A stretch of 50,179 bases of DNA. Origin: Gemmatimonadota bacterium. GTDB lineage: Bacteria; Gemmatimonadota; Gemmatimonadetes; Palauibacterales; KS3-K002. Shown piece by piece: positions 1-11,372 of this stretch (its first letter is position 1; every line of letters starts with the position of its first letter). Where the stretch lies: the NCBI GenBank assembly GCA_020350785.1, contig CP070722.1:1618432-1668610 (forward strand). The letters run 5' to 3'. The position numbers and the translations under genes are program-made. The notes under the pieces are model-generated. The model saw only the letters and a list, made by a program, of their open reading frames with translations, had not been told where the DNA came from and searched no databases.

Positions 1-296
1 CCTTCGGCGCTGCTCAGCGTGATCATCGAGTCCTGGTGTTCGAGCTTGAAGACGCGGGAGGCCGAGATCGCCGCCGATACCGCCGGGGGCAGGCTGACTC
101 GTTGATCGCCTGTTCGACGCCGCCCACCCGCTAGTTCCTCTCGAGGGTCGTCGCTCTGGGTCGGATCGAGGATCCAGGTGCCGCTCAGGTCGGGCGGTGG
201 GGTCGCGATCGAGGAACGCGAAGCGCATGCCGCCAACGCCAGGACGAGCAAGACGGCCGCCGCGGCCACGCTGGCCCGCCCGATCGTAGCTGTCAT
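1..296 (-). CDS. Putative lipoprotein, cut by the left window edge
   Basis: Reading frame on the minus strand from the ATG at 294-296, open at base 1 (98 codons visible). The N-terminus is a hydrophobic Ala/Leu/Val stretch ending in a lipobox, LALAAC, with the lipidation Cys at residue 24. This predicts an exported lipoprotein. After it comes a short Pro-rich linker and the motif DLSGTWILDPTQSDDP, which resembles the start of small secreted proteins of unknown function. Its start codon overlaps the stop of the Spy/CpxP-like gene by four bases (ATGA), so it is almost certainly the last visible gene of the ECF sigma operon. No function can be given; an envelope-stress role is inferred from the operon only. 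Confidence 0.7.
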   Translation of the reverse strand, partial: MTATIGRASVAAAAVLLVLALAACASRSSIATPPPDLSGTWILDPTQSDDPREELAGGRRRTGDQRVSLPPAVSAAISASRVFKLEHQDSMITLSSAE

Positions 297-778
297 GGTT
301 GCTCTTCCTCCGGGGGTTGATTGAACGGTGGTGGGCGGCCCTCGGGGAGGCGACCCCTTGGCCCTGAGAAGCGCGCGCCACGACGGTGCGTCCGCGTTAG
401 CAGGCTGTCCCAGACGGCTTCCTGTTCGGGCGTGAGGACCGCGCGGATCTCCAGGTGGACCGAGTCGGTGATGGCACGGAGACGGGGCAGCATCTCCCGC
501 ATTACCGCGTCGGTGCGGGGCCTGCCGCGCTCGATGATCTCGCTGATTCTCGCGCGCTGCTCGAGAGTGAGATCCAGTTCCCGAAACGGGCCGAGCAGCC
601 GCCCCTCGCCCAAACCCCGTGCCATCCCGATCTCGAATCCAGGGGCTTCCGGAGCCCGGCGTGCGGCCAATATGCGCTCCGCCGCCGTCCCGGCCAGGGC
701 CCCGGCGACGAAGGTCGCCAACAGCAGGGCGATGCCTTTGGCTCGGATGCGGCCGAGCGATTCCAAGCTGCCCGTCAT
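293..778 (-). CDS. Spy/CpxP-like periplasmic stress protein, membrane-anchored
   Basis: 161 residues. One N-terminal hydrophobic segment (about residues 14-33) acts as an uncleaved anchor or signal. The exported part is helical and charged and holds two LTxxQ-type motifs, LTLEQRARI (about 70) and LTPEQEAVW (about 115), the signature of the Spy/CpxP/heavy-metal-resistance superfamily of periplasmic chaperones and metal sensors. The C-terminus is rich in Pro, Arg and Gly. It overlaps the upstream membrane protein gene by four bases (ATGA) and the downstream lipoprotein gene the same way, so translation is probably coupled. Family assignment rests on the motifs and on the sigma-factor context, where such proteins are common. 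Whether it is a chaperone, a metal binder or a sensor cannot be told. Confidence 0.72.
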   Translation of the reverse strand: MTGSLESLGRIRAKGIALLLATFVAGALAGTAAERILAARRAPEAPGFEIGMARGLGEGRLLGPFRELDLTLEQRARISEIIERGRPRTDAVMREMLPRLRAITDSVHLEIRAVLTPEQEAVWDSLLTRTHRRGARFSGPRGRLPEGRPPPFNQPPEEEQP

Positions 779-1137
779 TGCTCCGACTCCAGTGTGACCA
801 ATAGTTCCGCCGGTGTTGGCACCTCATCGCTCCGCACCCATTGGGCGATCTGTTGGGGGACGCCCATGGCTTCGGCGACGCCGATCTCGGTCTCGGTGTT
901 GGCCGGCACACTCAACTCCGTCCGCGACAGGGCACCGAGGGAGACGACGCCGATCACCGCTGCCGCGGCCAGGACGGGGCGCCACCAGCCGTATACCTGT
1001 ACGATAACGTTGCTGCGGGCGCGCCGCGCTGCGAGCTGAGGCCCGGCAGCCGCGCTGATCGCGCGAACGGTGCTCTCGAATCTTTCCGAGTCCCGTGTCG
1101 GATCCAGCGCAGAGAAGTCTATTCGATCCTCACTCAT
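775..1137 (-). CDS. Small membrane protein, probable anti-sigma factor
   Basis: 120 residues. The N-terminal half (1-50) is charged and predicted cytoplasmic. One transmembrane helix lies near residues 53-70, and a short outer tail follows. This topology and its position directly after an ECF sigma factor, overlapping it by eight bases, match an anti-sigma factor that would hold the sigma factor at the membrane. The classic zinc-binding anti-sigma motif (HxxxCxxC) is absent; there is no Cys at all. The assignment is therefore from context and topology only. An alternative is a membrane accessory protein of the same operon that is not itself the inhibitor. Confidence 0.6.
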   Translation of the reverse strand: MSEDRIDFSALDPTRDSERFESTVRAISAAAGPQLAARRARSNVIVQVYGWWRPVLAAAAVIGVVSLGALSRTELSVPANTETEIGVAEAMGVPQQIAQWVRSDEVPTPAELLVTLESEQ

Positions 1138-1681
1138 CGATGTACTCCTTCGCGACTTCGCTGCCCAGTCGCGCCCTGAGAACGCGCCTGGCGTTGAACA
1201 GGTGCTGGCGCGACATGGTTTCCGAGAGACCCAGCGAGTCGGCGATCTCGCTATGCTTCCAACCCTCCAGGTCGTGCAACAGTACGACCTGCCTCTGCAC
1301 TTCGCTTATCTCGGCCAGGGCTGACTCCAGCCGATCTCGCAGCCTCCCTCGTTCCAGTTCGCGGTCAGCCCTGTCAGGGCTGATTGCTTCGATCGTCTCC
1401 AGCGGCTGCGCCGCCCTCACGCGACGATAGCTGTGAAAGTTCCGCGCGCGGTTCCGGACGATCTGGAGCAGCCAGGCCGCGAAGCGCTCCGCCTGGCGCA
1501 GTTCGTCCAGGCGCTCGAGCGCCCTCAGGAAGGCGTCCTGGGTTACGTCCTCCGCGTCCATTCGGTTGCCCAGTACCGCCAGAGCCACTGCGAATGCCGC
1601 CCGGTAGTGGCGTCGCACCAGGGTCTCGAAGGCGGCGGTATCGCCGCGCCGGGCTTTTTCTATTAGAATCGCGTCGGGCAA
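1130..1681 (-). CDS. RNA polymerase ECF sigma factor
   Basis: 183 residues, the usual size for an extracytoplasmic-function sigma factor, with only regions 2 and 4. Region 2 is seen at about 30-85 (DAEDVTQDAFLRALERL followed by FAAWLLQIVRNRARN). Region 4, a helix-turn-helix, lies at about 124-172, with HSEIADSLGLSETMSRQHL as recognition part. It should direct core RNA polymerase to a small stress regulon, probably including its own operon. It is the first of four overlapping minus-strand genes (sigma, membrane protein, Spy-like, lipoprotein), which points to envelope stress sensing. Which ECF subgroup it belongs to cannot be settled by eye. Confidence 0.93.
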   Translation of the reverse strand: MPDAILIEKARRGDTAAFETLVRRHYRAAFAVALAVLGNRMDAEDVTQDAFLRALERLDELRQAERFAAWLLQIVRNRARNFHSYRRVRAAQPLETIEAISPDRADRELERGRLRDRLESALAEISEVQRQVVLLHDLEGWKHSEIADSLGLSETMSRQHLFNARRVLRARLGSEVAKEYIDE

Positions 1682-1740
1682 TCCGGAGCTCTGTCTGGAA
1701 ACGGTGCGTCACGACGCCTGCCATACGCTAGACAGCCAGC

Positions 1741-1770
1741 GTACAGAGGACGTTAGTCCCGAATCGTTGC
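1741..1770 (-). promoter_or_regulatory. Possible ECF-type promoter upstream of the sigma operon
   Basis: Read on the minus strand, GCAAC (1766-1770) could be a -35 element. It is followed about 14-16 bases later by CGTCC/CTCTGT, which could be a -10 element. Transcription would start about 55 bases before the sigma gene. ECF sigma factors often recognise AAC-containing -35 boxes and commonly regulate themselves, so the position is sensible, but the spacing is not ideal. This is a guess from pattern alone. Confidence 0.22.
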
Positions 1771-1942
1771 AAGAGCGGCCGGCATTGCGCAAGGTCTAGG
1801 GAACTTGGGGCGAAACCAGGCGCGTTTTGCGGGGTATTAGGCGCTTGTTAGCAGGAATCGCCGCGTGCAGGCCGGCTCAGTCCCCCAAGAGCGTGCAGGA
1901 CCGTAGCGCTGGCCGCGACGTGGCGACCGACCTTCCCGGGGA

Positions 1943-3802
1943 ATGCCCGTACCGTCATTGAGGGAAAGCTTGGAGCACATCCGTAACATCGCGATCATCG
2001 CGCATGTCGACCACGGCAAGACCACGCTCGTCGACCAGATGTTCCGGCAGGCCGGCATCTTTCGCGAAAACCAGGAAGTCGCGGAGCGTGTCATGGACTC
2101 GGACCCGCTGGAGCGCGAGCGCGGGATCACGATCTTGTCCAAGAACACCGCCGTGAGCTGGAACGATGTGAAGATCAATATCGTCGATACGCCGGGTCAC
2201 GCCGACTTCGGCGGCGAGGTAGAGCGTATTCTCCGCATGGTTGACGGGGTTCTGTTGCTGGTTGACGCGGCTGAGGGTCCCATGCCGCAGACTCGCTTCG
2301 TCACCCGCAAGGCCCTGTCGCTGGGCTTGCTGCCGGTCGTGGTCATCAACAAAGTCGACCGCCAGGACGCGCGCCCACTCGAGGTCCACGATGCCGTACT
2401 GGACCTGTTCATCGAACTGGAGGCCAGCAATTCCCAACTGGACGCGCCTTTCCTTTACGCCTCGGCTCGGGATGGGTGGGCCTCGTCATCGGACAAGGAC
2501 AGGGGGGGTGACCTGATACCTCTGTTTCGCACTATCATAGATTACGTGCCTGCGCCGCGTTGCGACCCGAAAGGTCCTTTCCAGATGCTGGTCTCCACCA
2601 TCGACTACTCGAGCTATCTCGGCCGGATCGCCATCGGCAGGATTGAACGCGGTAAGGTGTCGGTGGGCCAGGCCGTGAGGTTGCTTGCCGCCGGCGAGCC
2701 AGGTTCAGCTGGCGAAGGGGAGCCGGGCCGCGTTCTGAAAGTCTACACGTTCGCGGGCTTGAAACGTCTCGAGGTGGAGACGGCAAGTGCTGGGGACATC
2801 GTCGCGCTAGCCGGGCTCGAAGGTGTTGAGATCGGGATGACGGTCACCGATACAGATGTACGTGAGCGGCTGGCCGGCATCAGCGTGGAAGAGCCGACGA
2901 TCTCAGTAGATTTCATGGTCAGCGACTCGCCGTTTGCCGGTGAATCGGGGCAATTCGTCACGAGTCGGCAGGTCTGCGAGCGGCTCTACCGAGAGCTTCA
3001 CCGCAATGTGGCGATGCGGGTTCAGGAAACGGACCGCCCGGAGGTTTTGACCGTCTCTGGGCGTGGCGAGCTTCACCTGGCCATCCTGATGGAGACGATG
3101 CGCCGCGAGGGCTACGAGTTTCAGGTCAGCCGGCCACGCGTGATAATGCGCCGCGGACCGAACGGCGAGCGGTTGGAACCTTACGAGGAGCTGGTCATCG
3201 ATGTTCCGGACGGCATGACCGGCGTCGTAATGAAGAAGCTCGGGCCGCGCCGTGCCGAACTGCTGGAGCTGAGCAATCCCGGCCAGGGTCGGGCCCGAAT
3301 GCATTTCAAGATCCCGGCGCGCGGACTCTTCGGTTATCGTTCCGAGTTTCTTACGGACACGCGCGGCGAAGGTGTCATGCACCACCGTTTTCTCGACTAC
3401 GGCCCCTGGGCCGGCAGTCTCAGCGGCCGCGCCCGAGGCGTGCTCGTGGCGGACCGGGAGGGCACCGCTGCGCCCTTTGCGCTGTTCAACTTGCAGGAGC
3501 GCGGAATTCTGTTCATTGGGCCGCGCGAAAGGGCGTACGAGGGCATGATCGTCGGCGAACATTCGCGGCCGGGCGATCTCGATGTGAACGTATCCAAAGA
3601 AAAGAAGCTCACCAACATTCGGGCGGCGAGCGCGGATGACAACGTGTTGTTAGAGCCGCCGAGACGCATCTCGCTCGAGTTCGCTCTCGAGTACATCGAG
3701 GACGACGAGCTGATCGAAATCACGCCTGACGCGATTCGCCTGCGCAAGCGCGTTCGTAACGCCAACGAGCGAAAGAAAGCGGCCCGTCGGAACAGCGCTT
3801 GA
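1943..3802 (+). CDS. typA: BipA/TypA ribosome-associated GTPase
   Basis: 619 residues, normal for BipA/TypA. GTPase motifs are intact: P-loop AHVDHGKTT (20-28), DTPGHADF (G3) and NKVD (G4). EF-G-like domains II, III and V and the C-terminal BipA domain follow. It is a translational GTPase that binds the ribosome and helps assembly or growth under stress. The span is given from ATG 1943, but this ATG has its only purine-rich sequence one base away. An in-frame TTG at 1970 has GAGGG five bases upstream and would give the family's usual short N-terminus ([11 protein letters not shown]). I consider TTG 1970 the likelier start. Rho follows after 25 bases and may be co-transcribed. Confidence 0.96.
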   Translation: MPVPSLRESLEHIRNIAIIAHVDHGKTTLVDQMFRQAGIFRENQEVAERVMDSDPLERERGITILSKNTAVSWNDVKINIVDTPGHADFGGEVERILRMVDGVLLLVDAAEGPMPQTRFVTRKALSLGLLPVVVINKVDRQDARPLEVHDAVLDLFIELEASNSQLDAPFLYASARDGWASSSDKDRGGDLIPLFRTIIDYVPAPRCDPKGPFQMLVSTIDYSSYLGRIAIGRIERGKVSVGQAVRLLAAGEPGSAGEGEPGRVLKVYTFAGLKRLEVETASAGDIVALAGLEGVEIGMTVTDTDVRERLAGISVEEPTISVDFMVSDSPFAGESGQFVTSRQVCERLYRELHRNVAMRVQETDRPEVLTVSGRGELHLAILMETMRREGYEFQVSRPRVIMRRGPNGERLEPYEELVIDVPDGMTGVVMKKLGPRRAELLELSNPGQGRARMHFKIPARGLFGYRSEFLTDTRGEGVMHHRFLDYGPWAGSLSGRARGVLVADREGTAAPFALFNLQERGILFIGPRERAYEGMIVGEHSRPGDLDVNVSKEKKLTNIRAASADDNVLLEPPRRISLEFALEYIEDDELIEITPDAIRLRKRVRNANERKKAARRNSA

Positions 3803-3827
3803 GTAACCCAGTAACAGGAACACGGTC

Positions 3828-4976
3828 GTGAGTGATGTAAAGAAACTTGGGGTCCTGGAGCTGATTGACAAAGGCTCGGGCTTCATCCGGCGTCCCGAGA
3901 CTAACTACCTGCCATCCACCTCTGATATACACGTGGGACGCAACTTGGTGCGGCGCTACGGGCTCCGTACCGGCGATGAGATCAGCGGAGACGTGGGCAA
4001 AGCGCCGGGTCGTGGGAAGAGCGCACCGCTCGCCCGGATCACCGCGATCAACGGCCGGGAGCCAGCGCAACTCGAAGGCCGGCCCGAGTTCAATCGACTT
4101 GGTGCCATTCATCCCGACGAGCAGCTGGTTCTCGAGTGTTGCCCGCAGGCCGCCAGGCGGCCAGACCTCACCAATCGCGTCATCGATCTTCTGTGCCCAT
4201 TCGGCAAGGGGCAGCGGGCGCTCATCGTCTCGCCGGCGAAAGCAGGAAAGACTACGGTCCTGCAGGCGGTAGCGCGGGGCATAGTCACGAACTATCCCGA
4301 ATCGACCTTGTTGGTGCTGCTCGTGGACGAACGGCCGGAAGAGGTAACGGAGATGGAGAGTTGCGGCTTCGGCGAGGTCGTCTCATCGAGCTTCGATTTT
4401 CCCGCGGAGCGCCACGTTGCCGTGGCAGAATTGACTCTCGAGCGCGCTCGCCGTCGCGTCGAGCAGGGCGAAGATGTGGTCATCATCCTCGATTCCATCA
4501 CGCGTTTGGCGCGCGCCTACAACGCTGTAGAGAAGGGAAGCGGCCGGACGCTCTCGGGTGGCCTCGACGCGAATTCCCTGGAGAAGCCGAAACGTTTTCT
4601 GGGAAGCGCACGTAGAATCGACCCGGCAAAAGGCGGTGGCTCGCTGACCGTCATCGCCACGGCGCTGGTCGACACGGGGTCGCGCATGGATGACGTGATC
4701 TTCGAGGAGTTCAAGGGGACGGGTAACAGCGAGATGGTGCTCAGTCGTGAGCTTGCCGACCGACGGATCTTCCCGGCCATAGACGTTAAAGCGAGTTCGA
4801 CACGTCGTGAGGAGCTGCTGCTGGCGCCCGATGTGCTCACCGTATCGCGGGCGCTCCGCCGCCGGTTCTCGGATATGTCGGCCGTCGATGCGATGACGGA
4901 GCTGCTTGGCCTTCTGCAGCGCACGGAGTCGAATGGTGAACTGGTGAGAAAGGCCACGCAAAGTCCGATTAGCTAG
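3828..4976 (+). CDS. rho: Transcription termination factor Rho, short form
   Basis: 382 residues from a GTG start with AGGAA upstream. It has the RNA-binding cold-shock-like domain (begins LGVLELIDKGSGFIR), the Walker A loop SPAKAGKTT (135-143), the Walker B region VVIILDSITRLARAYN, and the Q/R-loop region ending DRRIFPAIDVKASSTRR. All are diagnostic for hexameric Rho. It unwinds and releases RNA at factor-dependent terminators. Compared with E. coli Rho (419 residues), the N-terminal three-helix Rho_N domain is missing: the cold-shock domain starts almost at residue 1. The start is not in doubt, since the preceding gene ends 25 bases earlier and no upstream extension encodes that domain. Confidence 0.96.
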   Translation: MSDVKKLGVLELIDKGSGFIRRPETNYLPSTSDIHVGRNLVRRYGLRTGDEISGDVGKAPGRGKSAPLARITAINGREPAQLEGRPEFNRLGAIHPDEQLVLECCPQAARRPDLTNRVIDLLCPFGKGQRALIVSPAKAGKTTVLQAVARGIVTNYPESTLLVLLVDERPEEVTEMESCGFGEVVSSSFDFPAERHVAVAELTLERARRRVEQGEDVVIILDSITRLARAYNAVEKGSGRTLSGGLDANSLEKPKRFLGSARRIDPAKGGGSLTVIATALVDTGSRMDDVIFEEFKGTGNSEMVLSRELADRRIFPAIDVKASSTRREELLLAPDVLTVSRALRRRFSDMSAVDAMTELLGLLQRTESNGELVRKATQSPIS

Positions 4977-5160
4977 CGACCTTCTTTTCCTCACGTCGTT
5001 GCAGGGATTTCCCGGCCCTCGAAAACAGTTGGCGCTCTGACTTGGGGTGCCGCCTTCGTTCTTTGCTAGCCGTGGCTTAAGGGCGTATCGTTCCGGCTCC
5101 GAGAGGTAGCTGCAGCGGAGTGTCGCCTGGCCCGGGCGGTTCCAGCCGCGGGGGTTGGCC

Positions 5161-6693
<1,533 letters not shown>

Positions 6694-6697
6694 GGCG

Positions 6698-6967
6698 TCA
6701 GCGCAATGAGGCACGCGACCGGATATAAGACAGCAGGTCGGCTTCCGGTTTAAACCACTCACCTCGCACGTGGGCGTCGGAAAAGGTCGAGTGCAACTCG
6801 CGGGCCAGCGTATCGGCGTTACGGGCCTTGATGAGGCCCAGCAGTTTGAGATCGTTGGGATTGCCCAACTGCAAAGTCTGAAGGCGCTTCTCCAGACGAC
6901 CCTCTCGGGCAACGCCGATTCTGATCTCGCCGCCGAGCGAATCCTGAATGAAATAGACAAGCTTCAT
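6698..6967 (-). CDS. Small GIY-YIG-like (MUG113/T5orf172-type) protein
   Basis: 89 residues. The order of motifs matches the MUG113/T5orf172 branch of the GIY-YIG nuclease superfamily: VYFIQD at the start, IRIGVARE with a conserved Arg, RLQTLQLGNPNDLKLLG, then ELHSTFSD and RGEWF. The YFIQ and RIG strands stand in for GIY and YIG, and a Glu in the ELH/GEWF part is the expected metal ligand. Such domains are usually attached to longer DNA-binding or phage proteins; here the domain stands alone. It could be a small nuclease or a DNA-binding protein. It lies convergent with the ligase gene. The superfamily assignment is fairly secure, the activity is not. Confidence 0.75.
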   Translation of the reverse strand: MKLVYFIQDSLGGEIRIGVAREGRLEKRLQTLQLGNPNDLKLLGLIKARNADTLARELHSTFSDAHVRGEWFKPEADLLSYIRSRASLR

Positions 6968-7206
6968 TTGCGTTAGCTGAGGCGTTGAGTTCGGTCCACG
7001 CTACTTCGACGTGCAACAATGTATCAAGGGTCGCCGTGCGGTGCGAGGTAGGAAGGGGAAGCCGAGGCTGGCGGGTTGTAGCTGCGGAATGAAGGGCCCA
7101 TCTTGTGCCTCTCCGGCACGGAGCGACGGAGGGGGTGAGCCGTCGGCCGGCGTGCCGGCAGTGAGAACTAGCGGGCCGGGATGGCAGAGTGACGCGAAGC
7201 TATCGT

Positions 7207-8397
7207 ATGTCGAGAACGGGTCAGCTGAGATCGATCGCGATGATGGCGGGCGCCGCACTCTGTCTGGTGTCATGCAGCGAAGGCCGCGCCATAGCCACTT
7301 CGGGGGGCGCAGCGCAGCGGGGCGTCTCCGCGGCCCCTGATTCGAGTTTTGCGAAATTGATAGAGCGGCTCTCAGAGCCGGATCGCTACTTCGACACCGA
7401 CAACCTCATCTCGAATGAGACTTCTTACTTGCACGTCGTATCCAAGCTAAAAGAGTTGGGTGTCAGGGGACGCGCGTACATCAGCGTCGGCCCCGACCAG
7501 AACTTCTCTTATATCGCTTCGATCCGTCCGAATATCGCTTTCATCGTCGACATCAGGCACGACAATCTGCTGCAACAGCTCATGTTCAAGGCGCTCTTCG
7601 CGCTGGCGAGCAATCGTTTAGAGTACTTGTGCCTGCTACACGGGCGTCCACCGCCGACGGATGCGGAGGGTTGGCGAGACCGCAGCATTGAGGATCTAGT
7701 TGACTACGTTGACGGCGCTTCGGGCGATCCCGAGCTTGCGACAGCTGTCTTGGACGCTGTCGCCGAGAAGGTCGCTAGTTATGGCTACCCGTTGGACTCC
7801 ACCGATCTAGTCAAGATACGTCGCTTCCATCTGGAATTCATCCGTGAAGGCCTTGGCCTGCGGTTTCGCAGCCACGGCCGGCGCCCGCGCCCTCACTACC
7901 CGACGTACCGTCAACTTCTGCTGGAGAGAGATCTAAGCGGCCGGCGCGCGAGTTATTTGGCGACTGAAGACGACTTTCAATACGTGAAGTCACTGCAGGA
8001 GAGTCACCTCGTCATTCCGGTGGTGGGCGACCTCGCGGGTGACCATGCCCTGCGGGCGATCGGCCGTTACCTGGCAGAAAGATCCGAGATTGTCTCCGCC
8101 TTCTATACGTCGAACGTCGAGTATTACATTATGCGGCAAGGCGCTTTCCAACCTTACGTCCGCAACCTCAGTGAGTTGCCGCATACGGAGAACAGCTTGA
8201 TCATCCGGAGCTTCTTCGGCCGCAACTTCGGCTACGTACACCCACAGGCTGTTCCCGGATACTTCAGCGTCCAGTTGCTTCAGACGATCGGCAGCCTGCT
8301 GACCCAGGCCGGCGCGGGTGGATATGGCTCCTACCTTGAGCTGGTTAGCAAGAATCAGATAGATCTGGCGGTTCGAGAGCGCGCCGCGGGCCAGTAA
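7207..8397 (+). CDS. Unknown exported lipoprotein (LIC_10091-like)
   Basis: About 396 residues. The N-terminus has a hydrophobic segment ending in a lipobox (ALCLVSC, Cys at about 23), so it is predicted to be a lipoprotein. The mature part contains SNETSYLHVVSKL, YISVGPDQNFSYIASIRPN and AFIVDIRHDNLLQQLMFKAL. I associate these with an uncharacterised family also seen in Leptospira (LIC_10091), which has a methyltransferase-like fold; this is from memory. No catalytic motif can be named. Start: ATG 7207 is used; an in-frame GTG at 7189 is possible, and neither has a strong ribosome binding site. The upstream 221-base gap shows no clear promoter. Confidence 0.72.
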   Translation: MSRTGQLRSIAMMAGAALCLVSCSEGRAIATSGGAAQRGVSAAPDSSFAKLIERLSEPDRYFDTDNLISNETSYLHVVSKLKELGVRGRAYISVGPDQNFSYIASIRPNIAFIVDIRHDNLLQQLMFKALFALASNRLEYLCLLHGRPPPTDAEGWRDRSIEDLVDYVDGASGDPELATAVLDAVAEKVASYGYPLDSTDLVKIRRFHLEFIREGLGLRFRSHGRRPRPHYPTYRQLLLERDLSGRRASYLATEDDFQYVKSLQESHLVIPVVGDLAGDHALRAIGRYLAERSEIVSAFYTSNVEYYIMRQGAFQPYVRNLSELPHTENSLIIRSFFGRNFGYVHPQAVPGYFSVQLLQTIGSLLTQAGAGGYGSYLELVSKNQIDLAVRERAAGQ

Positions 8398-8560
8398 GGC
8401 GGCGGCCCCTAGTACCGTTCAGAAAGGCGAGTGCCGGCAGTACGGCGCTTGCGCATCGCCCCCGTGGCCGCTCTCTTCATCGGTATCGAGTTGAGAAATC
8501 TGACCCGCCGCCGGCGCGAGGCCGGCTCGGGTCATTTCCTGAGAGCAGGAGGGATATTCC

Positions 8561-11314
8561 ATGCGTCGCTATTTCCTTTCCCTTCTGGGTGTGATGCTGC
8601 TGTGCGGAACGGGCAATGTGACGGCCCAGCAGCCGAACACCGCTTATCTAGAGGATCTGCCGCCGCTCATAGACAGGGAGGTGTTCTTCGGCGATCCCGA
8701 GATCGCCAGCGCGCAGATCTCGCCGGACGGACGCTTCATTTCGTTTCGCAAACCCCACCAGGATGTCATGAACATCTGGGTCAAGGGTAGGGACGAGCCG
8801 TTCGAGGCTGCGCGCCCCATCACGGCGGATACGGAGCGCCCGGTTCGCGGCTACTTCTGGAGCCAGGACAGCCGCTACGTTCTCTACGTACAGGATAAGG
8901 GCGGAAACGAGAACTTCCATGTCTATGCCGTCGATCCCAGATCGGCGCCGGAGCGGGCGAGCGGGGTTCCACCCGCGCTGGATCTGACACCGTACGGAGA
9001 CATACAAGCGCGCATCTACGCGGTGCCTGAAGGGACTCCGGACAAGATCATCGTCGGGCTGAACGAGCGTAACCGGCAGGTCCACGATGTCTACAAGCTC
9101 GATCTGAGGACCGGCGAACGCGAATTGGTACTACAAAACGATGAAAACGTCGCCGGTTGGATGACCGATCTGTCGGGGACGGTTCGCCTGGGGGTGAAGG
9201 TTGGGCCGGAAGGCGGCACCCACGTCCTGCGTGTGGACGGTGGGACGCTGACGGAGGTGTATTCATGCAGCAATGAGGAGACTTGTGGCCCGATACGCTT
9301 CCACAAGGACGGTACGCGCGTCTACATGACGACGAACAAGGGCGACGATGTGGATCTGACGCGCCTGGTGCTGTTCGACCCGGCGACAGGAGAGGAGGAG
9401 CTCGTCGAGGCGGACCCCGAGGGCCAGGTCGATTTCGGTGGTGCGGCATTCTCCGATGCGACGGAGGAGTTGGTCGCCACCTTCTATGTGGGTGACAGGG
9501 TTCGCATCTACCCCAAGACGGACGAGGTCGCGCACGACCTGGAGGTCTTGCGCCGGAAGCTGCCGGAGGGCGAGATCTCGATCGGCTCATCGACGGAGGA
9601 CGAACGTTTGACGATCGTCTCGGTCACCCGTGATGTCGATCCCGGTTCCACTTATCTCTACGACCGCGATAGCGAGGAAGTCGAGTTACTGTATCGTTCG
9701 CGGCCCGAACTGCCCGGCGAACACTTGGCGTTCATGGAGCCGATCCGCTACAGGGCGCGCGACGGTCTCGAGATACCGGCGTACTTGACCGTCCCTCGCG
9801 GCGCCGACCGCCGCGACCTGCCACTCGTCGTTCTACCGCACGGCGGCCCGTGGGCCCGCGACATCTGGGGGTACGATCCGTACACACAGTTTCTCGCCAA
9901 TCGTGGGTACGCTGTGCTCCAGCCGAATTTCCGTGGCTCTACGGGCTATGGGAAAATGTTTCTTAACGCCGGTAACAAGGAGTGGGGCACCGGCGCGATG
10001 CAGCACGACATAACGGACGGTGTGAAGTACCTGATCGATCAAGGCATAGCTGACCCGGCCAGGATCGGGATCTTCGGGGGCTCGTACGGCGGCTACGCGA
10101 CGTTAGCGGGCCTGGCGTTCACTCCTGAGATTTATGCCGCCGGTGTATCATACGTTGGCCCCTCCAATCTCCTGACGCTGCTCAATTCGATCCCACCTTA
10201 TTGGGCACCGCTCAAGAAGATGTTCGACGTACGATTGGGTGATCCGAATGATCCGGAGGATCGCGAGCGCCTGGAGAAACAGTCGCCGCTTTTCTCCGCC
10301 GATCAGATTCGGTCGCCATTGCTCGTCGTTCAGGGAGCCAACGATCCACGTGTGAAGAAGGCTGAGTCCGAACAGATCGTGGTGGCCCTGCGCGACTTGG
10401 GCAGAGAGGTCGAGTACCTGTTGGCCGAGGACGAAGGGCACGGATTTGCCGGAAGTGAGAACCGGTTGGCCGTGGCGGCTGCCATGGAACAGTTCTTCTC
10501 CCACTACCTACTGGGCCGCCACCAGGAAACCATGTCGGCGGAGATAAGCGCGAAGTTGGCGGAGCTGACCATCGATGTGAACGCCGTGACCCTGCCCGAG
10601 ATCGGGCTCGCCGCGGTCGACGCGGAGACGGCGCCACTCCCGGTGGCGACAGGTTCGCTGATGGAGCCGGGCGACATGGCTTATACCACAAAGCTGCAGG
10701 CGATGGGGCAGGAGATGGCGATCGAGCAGCGTCGTACTATCGAGGCCGCTTCCTTGAACGGCAAACCAGTCTGGCGGGTGGTCGAGGTCTCGGAGACCCC
10801 GATGGGGACGGTCGTCGACACTCTGGAGTTCGATAAGACGAGCCTGATTCCGCTGCGCCGACACGCCGGTGGCGCCGGAGTCGTCCAACTGCGATACAAT
10901 GAGACGTCGGTTACCGGCGAGATCGGAATGCCGGGTCAGATGATGCCGATCGACTTCCAGCTCGAGGCGCCTGTGCTGGCGGGCGGTTCAGGCTTGGAGG
11001 TGACACTGGCCGGGCTGCCCCTTGCCGAGGGCTATGCGACCACTTTGCGGACGTTCGATCCAGAGATGCAGCGTGTTCGCGTCTTCAAGCTCGCGGTGAC
11101 GGGCGGCGAGACCACCGAGTGTGCCGCGGGCACGTTCGAGACATTCGTCGTAAAGCTCGAGCCGTTGGACGGCGAGGAGGAGGGCGCTTCAACATTCCGA
11201 CTCATGAAGGCCGCACCGCACCACGTCGTTCTTCGTGAGTTCAAGCTGCCGGCCCGCATGGGCGGCGGCATGGGTAGCAAGGAGCTCAAGTCGGCTTCCA
11301 GTTCGAGCGACTGA
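8561..11314 (+). CDS. S9-family prolyl oligopeptidase-like peptidase with extra C-terminal domain
   Basis: 917 residues, preceded by a strong ribosome binding site (AGGAGGG). A signal peptide (about 1-22, ending TAQQ) exports it. Residues about 40-370 are the beta-propeller ([21 protein letters not shown]). The alpha/beta-hydrolase domain follows, with [10 protein letters not shown], the nucleophile motif GGSYGGY (Ser508), Asp595 in NDPRV and His627 in EGHGF, so the catalytic triad is complete. It should cut short peptides in the periplasm. Typical members end near residue 650; here about 260 more residues follow (from [11 protein letters not shown] to the end), predicted beta-rich and reminiscent of DUF3108-like domains. 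A hairpin lies just after the stop. Confidence 0.93.
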   Translation: MRRYFLSLLGVMLLCGTGNVTAQQPNTAYLEDLPPLIDREVFFGDPEIASAQISPDGRFISFRKPHQDVMNIWVKGRDEPFEAARPITADTERPVRGYFWSQDSRYVLYVQDKGGNENFHVYAVDPRSAPERASGVPPALDLTPYGDIQARIYAVPEGTPDKIIVGLNERNRQVHDVYKLDLRTGERELVLQNDENVAGWMTDLSGTVRLGVKVGPEGGTHVLRVDGGTLTEVYSCSNEETCGPIRFHKDGTRVYMTTNKGDDVDLTRLVLFDPATGEEELVEADPEGQVDFGGAAFSDATEELVATFYVGDRVRIYPKTDEVAHDLEVLRRKLPEGEISIGSSTEDERLTIVSVTRDVDPGSTYLYDRDSEEVELLYRSRPELPGEHLAFMEPIRYRARDGLEIPAYLTVPRGADRRDLPLVVLPHGGPWARDIWGYDPYTQFLANRGYAVLQPNFRGSTGYGKMFLNAGNKEWGTGAMQHDITDGVKYLIDQGIADPARIGIFGGSYGGYATLAGLAFTPEIYAAGVSYVGPSNLLTLLNSIPPYWAPLKKMFDVRLGDPNDPEDRERLEKQSPLFSADQIRSPLLVVQGANDPRVKKAESEQIVVALRDLGREVEYLLAEDEGHGFAGSENRLAVAAAMEQFFSHYLLGRHQETMSAEISAKLAELTIDVNAVTLPEIGLAAVDAETAPLPVATGSLMEPGDMAYTTKLQAMGQEMAIEQRRTIEAASLNGKPVWRVVEVSETPMGTVVDTLEFDKTSLIPLRRHAGGAGVVQLRYNETSVTGEIGMPGQMMPIDFQLEAPVLAGGSGLEVTLAGLPLAEGYATTLRTFDPEMQRVRVFKLAVTGGETTECAAGTFETFVVKLEPLDGEEEGASTFRLMKAAPHHVVLREFKLPARMGGGMGSKELKSASSSSD

Positions 11315-11332
11315 CCAGCGAGCGGATCAGAT

Positions 11333-11372
11333 GCCGGCTTGAACGCCCTGCCGGCCTGGCGTTCAAGTCGGC
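11333..11372 (+). terminator. Hairpin after the S9 peptidase gene
   Basis: GCCGGCTTGAACGCC (11333-11347) and GGCGTTCAAGTCGGC (11358-11372) form a 15-bp stem with one G-U pair and a 10-base loop. It begins 18 bases after the stop codon. No T-run follows, so it may act with Rho or protect the mRNA 3' end. Confidence 0.55.
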
